Source of the DNA: Steroidobacteraceae bacterium
GTDB taxonomy: Bacteria > Pseudomonadota > Gammaproteobacteria > Steroidobacterales > Steroidobacteraceae
Length of the DNA: 64,000 bases
Assembly (NCBI GenBank): GCA_019187185.1
Contig: JABAQU010000009.1
Coordinates: 1-64,000 of the forward strand
Direction of reading: 5' to 3'
Positions 23,619 through 34,156 of this stretch are shown piece by piece. The translations under genes were made by a program, and so were the position numbers. Position 1 is the stretch's first letter. The number at the start of each line of letters is the position of its first letter. Under the pieces are notes generated by a model. It had not been told where the DNA came from and did not search any database. It saw only the letters and a list, made by a program, of their open reading frames with translations.

Positions 23619-24380
23619 ATGAGCCGCAGACCCCTCGTAGCCGGAAACTGGAAGATGCACGGCTCGCGCACCGAAAACGCGAGCCTCGTGGAGGCGATCG
23701 TCTCGAGCCACGGGCTGGGCGACGCCGATTGCGTCGTGTGCCCGCCGTTCGTGTATCTCGCGGATGTCGCGCGGATGCTGCGCGACTCGACCGTGGCGCT
23801 CGGCGCCCAGGATGTCGGTGCGGAGGCGCAGGGCGCCTTCACGGGCGAGGTGTCCGCCGCGATGCTGCGCGATGTCGGCTGCACGATGGCGATCGTGGGG
23901 CATTCCGAGCGTCGCACGCTCTACGGCGAAAACGACCCGCTCGTCGCACGCAAGTTTGCGGCGGCGCAGTCGCGCGACCTCACGCCGATCCTGTGCGTCG
24001 GCGAGACGCTCGCGGAGCGCGAGGCGGGGCTGACCCATGCGGTCGTTGCCCGGCAGCTCGATGCGGTGATGGATCTCGCCGGTGCCGCGGCGTTCGGCGC
24101 TGCCATCATCGCCTACGAGCCGGTCTGGGCCATCGGCACGGGACACAACGCGAGTCCCGCGGAGGCCGAGGACGTGCACGCGTTCATTCGTGCGCGGATC
24201 CGGGGCCGCGATGCTAAAATCGCGGACGAGGTCAGGATCCTTTACGGCGGGAGCGTCAAGGCGGGCAATGCCGCCGAACTGTTCTCGCAGCCCGACGTCG
24301 ACGGCGGCCTGGTCGGTGGCGCATCGCTGAAGGCGGACGAGTTTCTCGCCATCGTCGCGGCAGCGGGCCGGGGCCCATAA
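23619..24380 (+). CDS. tpiA: Triose-phosphate isomerase
   Basis: A 253-residue TIM barrel interconverting glyceraldehyde-3-phosphate and dihydroxyacetone phosphate. AGNWKMHG carries the catalytic Lys, IVGHSERR the catalytic His, and AYEPVWAIGTG the catalytic Glu (residue 167) followed by the mobile loop. GGSVKAGNA binds phosphate. Upstream of secG as in many relatives. Confidence 0.96.
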   Translation: MSRRPLVAGNWKMHGSRTENASLVEAIVSSHGLGDADCVVCPPFVYLADVARMLRDSTVALGAQDVGAEAQGAFTGEVSAAMLRDVGCTMAIVGHSERRTLYGENDPLVARKFAAAQSRDLTPILCVGETLAEREAGLTHAVVARQLDAVMDLAGAAAFGAAIIAYEPVWAIGTGHNASPAEAEDVHAFIRARIRGRDAKIADEVRILYGGSVKAGNAAELFSQPDVDGGLVGGASLKADEFLAIVAAAGRGP

Positions 24381-24396
24381 CCGAAGGTTCACGAGC

Positions 24397-24741
24397 GTGC
24401 TTCGTACAGTCTTGATGTTCATCCAGGTGTTCAGCTCGGTTGCGATCATCGCGCTCGTGCTGATCCAGCGCGGCAAGGGCGCCGACGCCGGCGCGGGTTT
24501 CGGCGCGGGCGCCTCGGGCACGGTGTTCGGCGCACGCGGTGCGCGCACCGGGCTGTCGCGCGCGACCGCGATATTCGCGGCCGTGTTCATGTTGAACAGC
24601 CTCGCGCTCGTGTATCTCGGCACGAAGAATGCGGCGCCGCCGCGCACGATCCTCGACGAGGTCGGCACACCCGCGCAGCCGGTCGTGCCGACGCCCGATG
24701 CGGCCCCGGTGCCGCAATCGCCGGCACCCGCGGAGCAATAG
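24397..24741 (+). CDS. secG: Preprotein translocase subunit SecG
   Basis: A 114-residue membrane subunit of the SecYEG channel. It has two hydrophobic segments (about residues 3-22 and 52-72) flanking the conserved IQRGKGADAGAGFGAGASGTVFG loop. The C-terminus is Pro/Ala-rich. The GTG at 24397 is the start. tRNA-Leu follows after 8 nt. Confidence 0.93.
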   Translation: MLRTVLMFIQVFSSVAIIALVLIQRGKGADAGAGFGAGASGTVFGARGARTGLSRATAIFAAVFMLNSLALVYLGTKNAAPPRTILDEVGTPAQPVVPTPDAAPVPQSPAPAEQ

Positions 24742-24749
24742 GTACTTTC

Positions 24750-24834
24750 GCCGACGTGGTGGAATTGGTAGACACACTAGCTTGAGGGGCTAGCGCCGCA
24801 AGGTGTGGGAGTTCGAATCTCCCCGTCGGCACCA
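24750..24834 (+). tRNA. tRNA-Leu (GAG)
   Basis: An 85-nt class II tRNA. GCCGACG pairs with CGTCGGC in the acceptor stem, CCA is encoded (24832-24834), the T loop is TTCGAAT and a long variable arm is present. The anticodon stem CTAGC/GCTAG holds the loop TTGAGGG with GAG at 24784-24786. secG / tRNA-Leu / nuoA is a common gammaproteobacterial order. Confidence 0.97.
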
Positions 24835-24874
24835 CCTTTGATACAATGCGCGCCGATTTTTCAGTCGGCGCCAC

Positions 24875-25243
24875 ATGCTCAGCAACTACCTCCCGATCCT
24901 GATCTACCTCGCCGTCGCGACCGGCGTCGGCGTCGCGCTGCTCGTCATCGGCGCACTGATCGGCCGGTATTTCACCCGCTATCCCGACGACGTGGAGAAG
25001 CGCTCGGCGTACGAATGCGGCTTCGAGGCGTTCGAAGACAGCCGCCGCAGGTTCGATGTCCGCTACTACCTCGTCGCGATCCTCTTCATCGTGTTCGACC
25101 TCGAGATCGCGTTCCTGTTTCCGTGGGCCGTCGCGCTCGACGCGATCGGCTCGGCCGGCCTCGTCGCGATGGGCATCTTCCTCGCGATCCTGGTGGTCGG
25201 CTTCGCCTACGAGTGGAAAAAAGGGGCGCTCGAGTGGGACTAG
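24875..25243 (+). CDS. nuoA: NADH-quinone oxidoreductase subunit A
   Basis: A 122-residue membrane subunit with three transmembrane helices, part of the quinone-site junction of complex I. The conserved loop [28 protein letters not shown] follows the first helix. It is the first gene of a complete nuoA-N operon. A 7-bp hairpin (GCGCCGA 24850-24856 / TCGGCGC 24865-24871) sits directly before the ATG and no clear ribosome-binding site is visible. Its stop overlaps the start of nuoB. Confidence 0.95.
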   Translation: MLSNYLPILIYLAVATGVGVALLVIGALIGRYFTRYPDDVEKRSAYECGFEAFEDSRRRFDVRYYLVAILFIVFDLEIAFLFPWAVALDAIGSAGLVAMGIFLAILVVGFAYEWKKGALEWD

Positions 25244-25749
25244 ACACTGATGCTGCCGAAGCCGCGGAGACCTATGCACAGCGCGGCTTTCTGACCACCA
25301 CGGTCGACAGTGTCGTCAGCTGGGCACGCACGGGGTCGCTGTGGCCGATGACCTTCGGCCTCGCCTGCTGTGCAGTGGAGATGATGCACACGGCCGCCTC
25401 GCGCTACGACCTCGACCGTTTCGGCATCGTGTTCCGGCCGAGCCCGCGCCAGTCGGACGTGATGATCGTGGCGGGTACGCTCGTGAACAAGATGGCGCCC
25501 GCGCTGCGCAAGGTTTACGACCAGATGGCCGAGCCGCGCTGGGTGATCTCGATGGGGTCGTGCGCCAACGGCGGCGGCTACTACCACTATTCGTATTCGG
25601 TCGTGCGCGGCTGCGACCGCATCGTGCCGGTCGACGTCTATGTGCCGGGATGCCCGCCGACCGCCGAGGCGCTGCTGTACGGCATCCTGCAGCTGCAGAA
25701 GAAGATCGCACGCAGCAGCATCGCCCAGGCCGGCGCGGGCGCGCGCTGA
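25234..25749 (+). CDS. nuoB: NADH-quinone oxidoreductase subunit B
   Basis: A 171-residue subunit that holds the last iron-sulfur cluster N2 beside the quinone site. Ligands are seen in [18 protein letters not shown] and [11 protein letters not shown]. The GTG at 25234 overlaps the end of nuoA by 10 nt and gives the expected short N-terminus. Confidence 0.95.
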   Translation: MGLDTDAAEAAETYAQRGFLTTTVDSVVSWARTGSLWPMTFGLACCAVEMMHTAASRYDLDRFGIVFRPSPRQSDVMIVAGTLVNKMAPALRKVYDQMAEPRWVISMGSCANGGGYYHYSYSVVRGCDRIVPVDVYVPGCPPTAEALLYGILQLQKKIARSSIAQAGAGAR

Positions 25750-25761
25750 AGGGAACCGCTT

Positions 25762-26424
25762 TTGTCCGAGCACATCGCAGCCCTGGCCGGGAACATCGAC
25801 ACGCAACTCGGGGCGCGCGCGCGCCGGGTCGGGTCGCTGCCCGGCGAGCTCACGCTCGAGGTTGCGCCGGCGGACCTGCTGTCGGTCGCGAAGACGTTGC
25901 GCGATGCGCCGGGCCTGCAGTTCGACACCCTGATCGACATCTGCGGGGTCGACTACCTCAACTACGGCCGCGACGAATGGCAGACCAATTCCGCGACCCG
26001 CAGCGGATTCAGCCGTGGCGTCGACCGCAATGCGCTGCGTGCCCAGGAGGAGAAGGGGCGCTACGCGGTGGTCTATCACCTGCTGTCGGTCGCGCTGAAC
26101 CACAGGGTGCGCGTGCGCGTGCACTGCACGAGCAATGACGATCCGATGATCGACTCGGTCACCGGCATCTGGCCGGCGGCCAACTGGTTCGAGCGCGAAG
26201 CCTTCGATCTCTTCGGCGTCCTCTTTGGCGGCCACCCCGACCTGCGCCGCATCCTCACCGACTACGGCTTCATCGGCCATCCGTTCCGCAAGGATTTCCC
26301 GCTGATCGGCAACGTCGAGGTGCGCTACGACGAGGCGAAGCAGCGCGTCGTCTACGAGCCCGTGACGATCGAGCCGCGCACGCTCGTGCCGCGCGTGATA
26401 CGCGGAGACCGGCTGAGTGGCTGA
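25762..26424 (+). CDS. nuoC: NADH-quinone oxidoreductase subunit C
   Basis: A 220-residue peripheral-arm subunit with the 30-kDa family signature ([45 protein letters not shown]). It is a separate gene from nuoD, unlike the fused nuoCD of E. coli. The start is TTG at 25762. Its end overlaps nuoD by 8 nt. Confidence 0.95.
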   Translation: MSEHIAALAGNIDTQLGARARRVGSLPGELTLEVAPADLLSVAKTLRDAPGLQFDTLIDICGVDYLNYGRDEWQTNSATRSGFSRGVDRNALRAQEEKGRYAVVYHLLSVALNHRVRVRVHCTSNDDPMIDSVTGIWPAANWFEREAFDLFGVLFGGHPDLRRILTDYGFIGHPFRKDFPLIGNVEVRYDEAKQRVVYEPVTIEPRTLVPRVIRGDRLSG

Positions 26425-27670
26425 GATCCGCAACTTCACGATCAACTTCGGCCCGCAGCACCCGGCGGCGCACGGCGTGCTGCGCCTCGTGCTCGAGATG
26501 GACGGCGAGGTGATCTGCAAGGCCGACCCGCACATCGGGCTCCTGCACCGCGGCACCGAGAAGCTCGCCGAGTCGAAGCCGTTCAACCAGTCGATCGGCT
26601 ACATGGACCGGCTCGACTACGTGTCGATGATGTGCAACGAGCACGCCTACGTGATGGCGATCGAGCGCCTGCTCGGCATCACGGTGCCCGAGCGCGCACA
26701 GTACATCCGCGTGATGTTCGATGAGGTCACGCGCATCCTGAACCACCTGATGTGGCTCGGGGCCCACGGCATGGACATCGGGGCGATGACCGTGCTGCTG
26801 CTGTGCTTCAAGGAGCGCGAGGACCTGATGGACTGCTACGAAGCCGTCTCGGGCACCCGCATGCACGCGACCTACTACCGCCCGGGCGGCGTCTATCGCG
26901 ACCTGCCGACCGAGATGCCGAAGTACCAGGCGTCGAAGTGGCGTTCGCGGAAGGATGCCGACCGGCTGAACGAGGCACGCTCGGGATCGCTGCTCGATTT
27001 CCTCGAGGATTTCACGCGCCGCTTCCCGAAGGCGGTCGACGAGTACGAGACGCTGCTCACCGACAACCGCATCTGGAAGCAGCGTACCGTCAACATCGGG
27101 GTCGTGTCGCCGGAACGCGCAAAGCAGCTCGGCTTCACGGGACCGATGCTGCGCGGTTCCGGCATCGCCTGGGACCTGCGCAGGAAGCAGCCGTACGAAG
27201 TGTACGACCGAATGGAGTTCGACATTCCGGTCGGCGTCAACGGCGACTGCTACGACCGCTACCTCGTGCGTGTCGAGGAGATGCGCCAGTCGAACCACAT
27301 CATCCGCCAGTGCATCGCCTGGCTGCGCGCGAACCCCGGGCCGGTGATGATCGACAGCCGCAAGGTGCGCCCGCCGCGTCGCGAAGAGATGAAGGGCGAC
27401 ATGGAGTCGCTGATCCATCACTTCAAGCACTTCACCGAGGGCTACTGCGTGCCCGAGGGAGAGACCTATGCGGCGGTCGAGGCGCCGAAGGGCGAGTTCG
27501 GCGTGTACCTCGTGTCGGACGGCGCGAACAAGCCCTACCGGCTCAAGTGCCGCGCGCCGGGCTTCGCGCACCTCGCGGCGCTGCCCGAGATGGTGGAGGG
27601 CCACATGCTCGCCGACGTGGTCTCGATGATCGGCACCCTGGATGTCGTGTTCGGAGAGGTCGACCGCTGA
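26417..27670 (+). CDS. nuoD: NADH-quinone oxidoreductase subunit D
   Basis: A 417-residue 49-kDa subunit that forms the quinone cavity with Nuo[29 protein letters not shown] and the late DVVFGEVDR tail are diagnostic. The GTG at 26417 is the start. The stop and the nuoE ATG share one base. Confidence 0.96.
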   Translation: MAEIRNFTINFGPQHPAAHGVLRLVLEMDGEVICKADPHIGLLHRGTEKLAESKPFNQSIGYMDRLDYVSMMCNEHAYVMAIERLLGITVPERAQYIRVMFDEVTRILNHLMWLGAHGMDIGAMTVLLLCFKEREDLMDCYEAVSGTRMHATYYRPGGVYRDLPTEMPKYQASKWRSRKDADRLNEARSGSLLDFLEDFTRRFPKAVDEYETLLTDNRIWKQRTVNIGVVSPERAKQLGFTGPMLRGSGIAWDLRRKQPYEVYDRMEFDIPVGVNGDCYDRYLVRVEEMRQSNHIIRQCIAWLRANPGPVMIDSRKVRPPRREEMKGDMESLIHHFKHFTEGYCVPEGETYAAVEAPKGEFGVYLVSDGANKPYRLKCRAPGFAHLAALPEMVEGHMLADVVSMIGTLDVVFGEVDR

Positions 27671-28206
27671 TGGCTGTGAAGACGAGCGACGGCGGGACAT
27701 TCGAGCCCGTACTCGGGCCGAAGGCGCAGCTGCTGAGCGCGCATACCCGCGCCGAGATCGACCACGAGATCGGCAAGTTCCCCGCCGGGCGCCAGCGTTC
27801 AGCCTCGCTCGCGGCACTGCGCAGCGCGCAGGAGCAGGGCAACGGGTATCTCACGGTCGAGCTTATGGACGCGGTGGCCGAGTATCTCGCGCTGCAGCCG
27901 ATCCAGGTCTACGAGGTCGCGAGCTTCTATTCGATGTTCGTGACGCGCCCCTGCGGGCGCCACCACGTGAGCATCTGCACCAACGTGAGCTGCATGCTGA
28001 ACGGTGCCGACGACCTCGTCGCGCATGCCGAGAAGAAGCTCGGCATCCGCCTCGGCGAGAGCACGCCGGACGGGCGCATCTTCCTTAAGAAGGAAGAGGA
28101 GTGCCTCGCGGCCTGCACCGGCGCGCCGATGATGATGGTGGACCACGAGTTCCACGAAAACCTCACCCCTGCGCGGATCGATGCGATCCTCGACGAGCTG
28201 AAGTGA
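27670..28206 (+). CDS. nuoE: NADH-quinone oxidoreductase subunit E
   Basis: A 178-residue thioredoxin-fold subunit with a [2Fe-2S] cluster (N1a). The four Cys lie in [12 protein letters not shown] and [14 protein letters not shown]. It works with NuoF at the NADH-oxidising tip. The ATG overlaps the nuoD stop and the stop overlaps the nuoF start. Confidence 0.95.
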   Translation: MAVKTSDGGTFEPVLGPKAQLLSAHTRAEIDHEIGKFPAGRQRSASLAALRSAQEQGNGYLTVELMDAVAEYLALQPIQVYEVASFYSMFVTRPCGRHHVSICTNVSCMLNGADDLVAHAEKKLGIRLGESTPDGRIFLKKEEECLAACTGAPMMMVDHEFHENLTPARIDAILDELK

Positions 28207-29516
28207 TGGGCGCCTGGGACGACAAGCACAATCTCGTGGTGTTCGAGCCGCTCGGCCTCGAACAGCCCTGGACCCTGGCCACCTATCGCAGCATCGGCGG
28301 CTACTCGGTCTGGGAGAAGATCCTCGCGGGCGGGATGACGCGCGAGACGGTCATCGATGCCGTGAAGGCGTCGGGACTGCGCGGGCGTGGCGGCGCTGGC
28401 TTTCCCACCGGGGTCAAGTGGAGCTTCATGCCGCGCAATGCACCGATGCAGAAGTACGCGGTATGCAACTCCGACGAGAGCGAGCCCGGCACCTGCCACG
28501 ACCGCGACATCCTGCGCTACAACCCGCATTCGCTGATCGAAGGCATGGCGATCGGCGGCTACGCGATGGGCGCCACGGTCGGCTACAACTACATCCGCGG
28601 CGAGTTCCTCGGCGAACCCGTACCGCGCTTCGAGGCGGCCCTCGCGGAAGCCTACGCTGCGGGACTCCTCGGCAGGAATGTCCGCGGCAGCGGCATCGAC
28701 TTCGACCTCTACTCGTTCGTCGGCGCCGGCGCCTACATCTGCGGTGAGGAAACCGCGCTGCTCGAATCACTCGAAGGCAAGCAGGGCAAGCCGCGCTTCA
28801 AGCCGCCATTCCCGGCGAATTTCGGCCTGTTTGGCGCACCGACGACGATCAACAACACGCAGAGCTACGCCTCGGTGCCGACGATCCTGCGCAAGGGCCC
28901 CCAGTGGTTCGCCGCGCTCGGGCCTGCAAACTCCGGCGGTACGCTCATTTTCTCGGTCTCGGGCCACGTCGAGAAGCCCGGCAACTACGAGTTGCCGCTC
29001 GGCATCCCGTTCCGTGACCTGCTCGCCATCGCCGGCGGCATGAAAGGCGGTCGCAATCTGAAGGCCGTGATCCCGGGCGGCTCGTCGGTGCCGGTCGTCC
29101 CGGCCTCGGTCATGCTCGGGCTCAACATGGATTACGACTCGCTGCGCGCCGTGGGCTCGGCGGTCGGCACCGGCGCCATGATCGTGATGGACGAGACCAC
29201 CTGCATGGTCAGGGTCCTCGAGCGGCTGTCGCGCTTCTACATGGCCGAGTCCTGCGGGCAGTGCACGCCGTGCCGCGAGGGCACGGGCTGGCTGAACCGC
29301 ATGGTCAAGCGCATCCTCGCGGGCCAGGGCCGGCGCGAGGACATCGACCTGCTGGTCAGTGTCGCGAACAACATCGAGGGCCACACGATCTGCGCATTCG
29401 GCGATGCGGCGGCGTGGCCCGTGCAGAGCTTCATCAAGCACTTCCGGCACGAGTTCGAATACATGGTCGATCACGGCGGACGCAGCATCGTCGGCGGCGA
29501 GAGGCAGGCAGCGTGA
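28206..29516 (+). CDS. nuoF: NADH-quinone oxidoreductase subunit F
   Basis: A 436-residue subunit that binds NADH, FMN and a [4Fe-4S] cluster. [16 protein letters not shown] binds [19 protein letters not shown] is in the FMN region, and [12 protein letters not shown] holds three cluster Cys. The ATG at 28206 lies on the nuoE stop. Confidence 0.96.
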   Translation: MGAWDDKHNLVVFEPLGLEQPWTLATYRSIGGYSVWEKILAGGMTRETVIDAVKASGLRGRGGAGFPTGVKWSFMPRNAPMQKYAVCNSDESEPGTCHDRDILRYNPHSLIEGMAIGGYAMGATVGYNYIRGEFLGEPVPRFEAALAEAYAAGLLGRNVRGSGIDFDLYSFVGAGAYICGEETALLESLEGKQGKPRFKPPFPANFGLFGAPTTINNTQSYASVPTILRKGPQWFAALGPANSGGTLIFSVSGHVEKPGNYELPLGIPFRDLLAIAGGMKGGRNLKAVIPGGSSVPVVPASVMLGLNMDYDSLRAVGSAVGTGAMIVMDETTCMVRVLERLSRFYMAESCGQCTPCREGTGWLNRMVKRILAGQGRREDIDLLVSVANNIEGHTICAFGDAAAWPVQSFIKHFRHEFEYMVDHGGRSIVGGERQAA

Positions 29517-29517
29517 G

Positions 29518-31683
29518 ATGACCGACGATCTCGTCAATGTCGAAGTCGACGGCGTCGCGCTCAAGGCGAAGAAGGGTGCGATGATCATCCAGGTCACGGA
29601 CGCGCACGACGCGTACGTGCCGCGCTTCTGTTACCACGAGAAACTGCCGATCGCGGCCAATTGCCGCATGTGCCTCGTCGAGGTCGAGAAGGCGCCGAAG
29701 CCGATGCCGGCGTGCGCGACGCCCGTCGCCGAGGGCATGAAGATCTTCACCAAGTCGCCGAAGGCGCTCGCCGCCCAGAAGGCGACGATGGAATTCCTGC
29801 TGATCAACCACCCGCTCGACTGTCCGATCTGCGACCAGGGCGGCGAGTGCGAACTGCAGGATCTCTCGATGGGTTTCGGGCGCGACATTGCGCGCTTCTC
29901 CGAACGCAAGCGTGTCGTCAAGGACAAGAACATCGGGCCGCTCATCTCGACCGACATGACGCGCTGCATCCATTGCACGCGCTGCGTGCGCTTCGGGCAG
30001 GACATTGCCGGCATCCAGGAACTCGGCACGCCGGGCCGCGGCGAATGGATGGAGATCGGCACCTGGGTCGAGCGCAGCGTCGATCACGAGCTGTCGGGGA
30101 ACATCATCGACCTGTGCCCGGTCGGTGCGCTGAACAGCAAGCCGTTCCGCTTCCGTGCCCGGGCGTGGGAGATGACGCAGTCGCCGCTCGTGTCGCCGCA
30201 TGATGGCGCGGGGTCGAACCTCTACGCCCACGTGCTGCGCGGCCGGCTGATGCGCATCGTTCCGCGCCCGAACGAGGCGATCAACGAGAACTGGATCTCG
30301 GATCGTGATCGCTTCGGCTACGAGGGCGTGTACAGCAGCGAACGGCTCGCGACGCCGCTGCTGCGCGAGGGCCGCGTGTGGCGCGAGGTGAGCTGGGAAG
30401 CCGCGCTCGAGGCGACCGCCAACGGCCTGAAGCGGGCGCGGGACTCCATGGGTGTGCTCGCGAGTCCCTCGTGCACCACCGAGGAGTTCTACCTGCTGAA
30501 TCGCATCGTGCGCGGGCTCGGGTCGCACAACATCGACCACCGGCTGCGCCAGAGCGATTTCCGCGACCAGGCGGCCGATCCGCTCTTTCCGTCGCTTGGA
30601 CTGCCGTTCGCGGCGGTCGACGAGCTCGACGCGCTCCTCGTGGTCGGCAGCAACCTGCGGCGCGAGATCCCGATCCTTGCGCATCGCGTGCGCAAGGCGG
30701 CGCGCCGCGGGGCGCGCGTTTCGTTCCTGAATCCGGCGCGGTTCGAATACCTCTTCCCGGTGGCGAACTATCTCGAGGCGGCACCCGCTGCGCAGACGTC
30801 AGAGCTGGCCGGCGTGCTCGCGGCGGCGCTCCAGGCGAGCGGTACGGCGCCGTCTGCCGAGTGCGCGGCGGCCGTGGCGGCAGCGCGCGTCACCGACGCG
30901 CACAAGGCCATCGCCGCGCAGCTTGCGGCGGGAAGGACCCGTGCGATCTGGCTCGGTGCACTCGCGTTGCGCCACCCGGCGTACGACGATCTGCGCGCGC
31001 TCGCCGCGGCGCTCTCGCTCGCGACCGGCGCAACGCTCGGCGTGCTGGCCGAGGGCGCGAATGCCGCCGGCGCCTACCTCGCGGGCGCCGTGCCGCATCG
31101 TGACGCAGGCGGGGAGGTCCCGTCGATTCCCGGGCTCACCGCGCGGGAGATGCTCGAGCGACCGCTGTCGGCCTACCTGCTCGCGGGAGGCGTGGAACCG
31201 TGGCACGACAGCGTGTGCGAACGTGCGCAACAGACACTCGCCGAGGCTGATTTCGTCGTCGCCGCGACGCCCTATGTGTCCGGGACGATGAAGGAGATCG
31301 CGCACGTGCTGCTGCCGATCGGCACGTTCGCCGAGACGTCGGGGACCTATGTGAACTTCGAGGGCCGCTGGCAGAGCGTGCCAGGCGCCGCGCGGCCGGT
31401 CGGTGAAGCGCGGCCGGGCTGGAAGGTGTACCGGGTGCTCTGCAACCTGCTCGGCATCCCCGGTTCCGAATACCAGTCGTCGGAGGAGCTGCGCGACGAA
31501 CTGCGCAAGATCTGCGGCGAGGATCTCGAGGCGGGCCCGTACCGCGGTGCGCATCGCGTCGTGCCGTCGAACGCGCCGGCCGCGGTCGTCGATGTGCCGA
31601 TGTACCAGGTCGACGCGGTCGTGCGCCGCGCGCCGTCCCTGCAACGCACGCGTGACGGGCGCGTGGCCGCCGTGAATTACTGA
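29518..31683 (+). CDS. nuoG: NADH-quinone oxidoreductase subunit G
   Basis: A 721-residue molybdopterin-oxidoreductase-like subunit carrying several clusters. The N-terminal [2Fe-2S] site includes [20 protein letters not shown]. The HxxxCxxC region has [14 protein letters not shown], then HCTRCVRF. The C-terminal part is the degenerate molybdopterin domain, shorter than in E. coli. The ATG is one base after the nuoF stop. Confidence 0.95.
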   Translation: MTDDLVNVEVDGVALKAKKGAMIIQVTDAHDAYVPRFCYHEKLPIAANCRMCLVEVEKAPKPMPACATPVAEGMKIFTKSPKALAAQKATMEFLLINHPLDCPICDQGGECELQDLSMGFGRDIARFSERKRVVKDKNIGPLISTDMTRCIHCTRCVRFGQDIAGIQELGTPGRGEWMEIGTWVERSVDHELSGNIIDLCPVGALNSKPFRFRARAWEMTQSPLVSPHDGAGSNLYAHVLRGRLMRIVPRPNEAINENWISDRDRFGYEGVYSSERLATPLLREGRVWREVSWEAALEATANGLKRARDSMGVLASPSCTTEEFYLLNRIVRGLGSHNIDHRLRQSDFRDQAADPLFPSLGLPFAAVDELDALLVVGSNLRREIPILAHRVRKAARRGARVSFLNPARFEYLFPVANYLEAAPAAQTSELAGVLAAALQASGTAPSAECAAAVAAARVTDAHKAIAAQLAAGRTRAIWLGALALRHPAYDDLRALAAALSLATGATLGVLAEGANAAGAYLAGAVPHRDAGGEVPSIPGLTAREMLERPLSAYLLAGGVEPWHDSVCERAQQTLAEADFVVAATPYVSGTMKEIAHVLLPIGTFAETSGTYVNFEGRWQSVPGAARPVGEARPGWKVYRVLCNLLGIPGSEYQSSEELRDELRKICGEDLEAGPYRGAHRVVPSNAPAAVVDVPMYQVDAVVRRAPSLQRTRDGRVAAVNY

Positions 31684-31691
31684 GCCCCCGC

Positions 31692-32747
31692 ATGCAGCCG
31701 ATCTTCGATCTTCTCGCGCTTCCGGTCGTCCAGACGACGATCTGGATCCTCGTCGTCACGGTGAGCGTGATCCTCGCGGTCGCCTTCTCCGTGCTGTTCG
31801 AACGCAAGATCATCGGCTGGATGCAGTTGCGCAAGGGCCCGAACCGCGTCGGCAGCATCTTCGGCTTCTGGCCGGGCGTGTTCCAGGCCTTCGCGGACGT
31901 GCTGAAACTCCTGATCAAGGAGGTCGTGGTCCCGGCGCAGGCCAACAAGGTGATGTTCGCGCTTGCGCCGATCATCGCGCTCGTGCCGGCGCTCGCCACC
32001 TGGGCGGTCGTGCCGCTCTCGCCCGACCTCGTGATCGCGAACATCGACGCCGGGCTCCTTTACGTGCTCGCGCTCACCTCGACAGGCATCTACGGCGTGA
32101 TCATCGCCGGCTGGGCCGCGAACTCGAAGTACGCGATGCTCGGCGCAATGCGCTCGGCGGCGCAGATGGTGGCCTACGAGATCGCGATGGGCTTTGCGCT
32201 CGTCGGCGTCGTCATGGCGTCCGGCAGCCTGAATCTCGGCGCGATCGTGCAGCAGCAGGCGGGCGGCATGCTCACCTGGAACATCATCTGGCTGTTCCCG
32301 CTCGCGCTCGTCTACATCATTTCGGGCGTAGCGGAGACCAATCGCCTGCCGTTCGACGTCGCCGAGGGCGAGTCGGAGATCGTCGCGGGCTTCCATGTCG
32401 AGTACTCGGGCATCGCGTTCGCGCTGTTCTTCCTCGCCGAGTACGCGAACATGCTGCTGATCTCGGCGCTCACGGCCGTGTTCTTCTTCGGCGGCTGGCT
32501 GTCGCCGTTCGACGGCTACCTGCCCGCGGACAACTGGCTCGCGCGGCCCGGCTTCCCGTGGCTCGGCATCAAGATCTCGGCTTTCATGTTCTTCTATTTC
32601 TGGCTGCGGGCGACCTATCCGCGCTACCGCTACGACCAGATCATGCGCCTCGGCTGGAAGGTGCTGATCCCGATCACGCTCGTCTGGATCGCGGTGGAGG
32701 GCGTCATGGCGCACTTCGGGGTCGGGCCGTGGAGGGCCGCAGGATGA
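31692..32747 (+). CDS. nuoH: NADH-quinone oxidoreductase subunit H
   Basis: A 351-residue membrane subunit with about eight transmembrane helices at the foot of the quinone channel. [19 protein letters not shown], the loop [20 protein letters not shown] and [14 protein letters not shown] are the conserved segments. It overlaps nuoI by 4 nt. Confidence 0.96.
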   Translation: MQPIFDLLALPVVQTTIWILVVTVSVILAVAFSVLFERKIIGWMQLRKGPNRVGSIFGFWPGVFQAFADVLKLLIKEVVVPAQANKVMFALAPIIALVPALATWAVVPLSPDLVIANIDAGLLYVLALTSTGIYGVIIAGWAANSKYAMLGAMRSAAQMVAYEIAMGFALVGVVMASGSLNLGAIVQQQAGGMLTWNIIWLFPLALVYIISGVAETNRLPFDVAEGESEIVAGFHVEYSGIAFALFFLAEYANMLLISALTAVFFFGGWLSPFDGYLPADNWLARPGFPWLGIKISAFMFFYFWLRATYPRYRYDQIMRLGWKVLIPITLVWIAVEGVMAHFGVGPWRAAG

Positions 32748-33229
32748 GCCTGCGCAGCTTCGTCAGGACATTCCTCCTCTGGGAATTGCTGCAGGGGCTC
32801 GGGCTCACGTGGCGTACGCTCTTTCGCAAGAAATTCACGGTGAACTACCCGGAAGAGAAGACCCCGCAGTCGCCGCGCTTTCGCGGCCTGCACGCGCAGC
32901 GCCGCTACGCCAACGGCGAGGAGCGCTGCATCGCCTGCAAGCTCTGCGAGGCGGTCTGCCCGGCGCTCGCGATCACCATCGAATCGGACGTCGCGCCGGA
33001 CGGCACGCGCCGCACGACGCGCTACGACATCGACCTCTTCAAGTGCATCTACTGCGGTTTCTGCGAGGAGGCCTGCCCGGTCGACGCGATCGTCGAGACG
33101 CGCATCCACGAGTACCACATGGAGCACCGCGGCGAGAACATCATGTCGAAGGACAAGCTGCTCGCGGTGGGCGACCGCTACGAAGCGATGATCGCGGCGG
33201 ACAAGGCCGCCGACGCCAGGTGGCGTTGA
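32744..33229 (+). CDS. nuoI: NADH-quinone oxidoreductase subunit I
   Basis: A 161-residue ferredoxin-like subunit with two [4Fe-4S] clusters (N6a/N6b). The ligand sets are [12 protein letters not shown] and [12 protein letters not shown]. An N-terminal amphipathic helix docks it to the membrane arm. Confidence 0.96.
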   Translation: MSLRSFVRTFLLWELLQGLGLTWRTLFRKKFTVNYPEEKTPQSPRFRGLHAQRRYANGEERCIACKLCEAVCPALAITIESDVAPDGTRRTTRYDIDLFKCIYCGFCEEACPVDAIVETRIHEYHMEHRGENIMSKDKLLAVGDRYEAMIAADKAADARWR

Positions 33230-33245
33230 GGACGGGGAGGGCGGC

Positions 33246-33848
33246 ATGCTGGTGATGATCCTGTTCTACGCGTTCTCGGCGGTGCTGATCGCCGCGGCGC
33301 TCGGCGTGATCACGACGCGCAACCCCGTGTATTCGGCGCTGTGCCTCGTGCTCGCGTTCTTCACGAGCGCCTGCATCTGGATCCTGATCGAGGCCGAGTT
33401 CCTCGCGATCGTGCTGGTGCTCGTCTACGTGGGCGCCGTGATGGTGCTGTTCCTGTTCGTCGTGATGATGCTCGACATCAACGTCGAGGAACTGCGCAGC
33501 GGCTTCACGCGCTACGCGTGGCTCGGCTGGCTCACGGCGTTCGTCGTGATCCTCGAACTCGTCGGCGTGCTCGCCGCGCGCCGCCTCGGAGTCGACGCGA
33601 CGCAGGGGACGGTACCGGTGCCGGCGGACTACAGCAATACGCACGAGCTCGGCACGGTGCTCTACACGCAGTACGTGTACGCGTTCGAGCTCGCCGCGGT
33701 GCTGCTGCTGGTCGCGATCGTCGCGGCGATCGCGCTCACGATGCGCAGGCGCCAGGGCCTCAAGGTCCAGGACATCTCGGCGCAGGTCGCGGTGCGCCGC
33801 GAGGACCGGGTGCGGCTCGTGCGCATCGAGCCGGAGAAGCGCCCATGA
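33246..33848 (+). CDS. nuoJ: NADH-quinone oxidoreductase subunit J
   Basis: A 200-residue membrane subunit with five transmembrane helices. The conserved third helix contains [25 protein letters not shown], with the glycine where a pi-bulge is known in the family. The stop overlaps nuoK by 4 nt. Confidence 0.95.
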   Translation: MLVMILFYAFSAVLIAAALGVITTRNPVYSALCLVLAFFTSACIWILIEAEFLAIVLVLVYVGAVMVLFLFVVMMLDINVEELRSGFTRYAWLGWLTAFVVILELVGVLAARRLGVDATQGTVPVPADYSNTHELGTVLYTQYVYAFELAAVLLLVAIVAAIALTMRRRQGLKVQDISAQVAVRREDRVRLVRIEPEKRP

Positions 33849-34150
33849 TCACCCTCGCCCACCTCCTGACCCTGTCGGCCGTGCTATTCGCTATCGCGGT
33901 CGCCGGCATCTTCCTCAACCGCAAGAACGTCATCCTGCTGCTGATGTGCATCGAGCTGCTGCTGCTCGGCGCGAACTTCAACTTCATCTCGTTCTCGCGC
34001 TACCTCGGCGACCTCTCGGGGCAGGTGTTCGTGTTCTTCGTGCTGACCGTGGCGGCTGCGGAGGCGGCGATCGGGCTCGCGATCCTCGTCGTGCTGTTCC
34101 GTCACAAGCACAGCATCAACGTCGACGACCTCGACACATTGAAGGGTTGA
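33845..34150 (+). CDS. nuoK: NADH-quinone oxidoreductase subunit K
   Basis: A 101-residue, three-helix subunit homologous to MrpC. The membrane glutamates used for proton movement are in [14 protein letters not shown] and [13 protein letters not shown]. It lies between nuoJ and nuoL in the usual order. Confidence 0.95.
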   Translation: MITLAHLLTLSAVLFAIAVAGIFLNRKNVILLLMCIELLLLGANFNFISFSRYLGDLSGQVFVFFVLTVAAAEAAIGLAILVVLFRHKHSINVDDLDTLKG

Positions 34151-34156
34151 CCGGCG

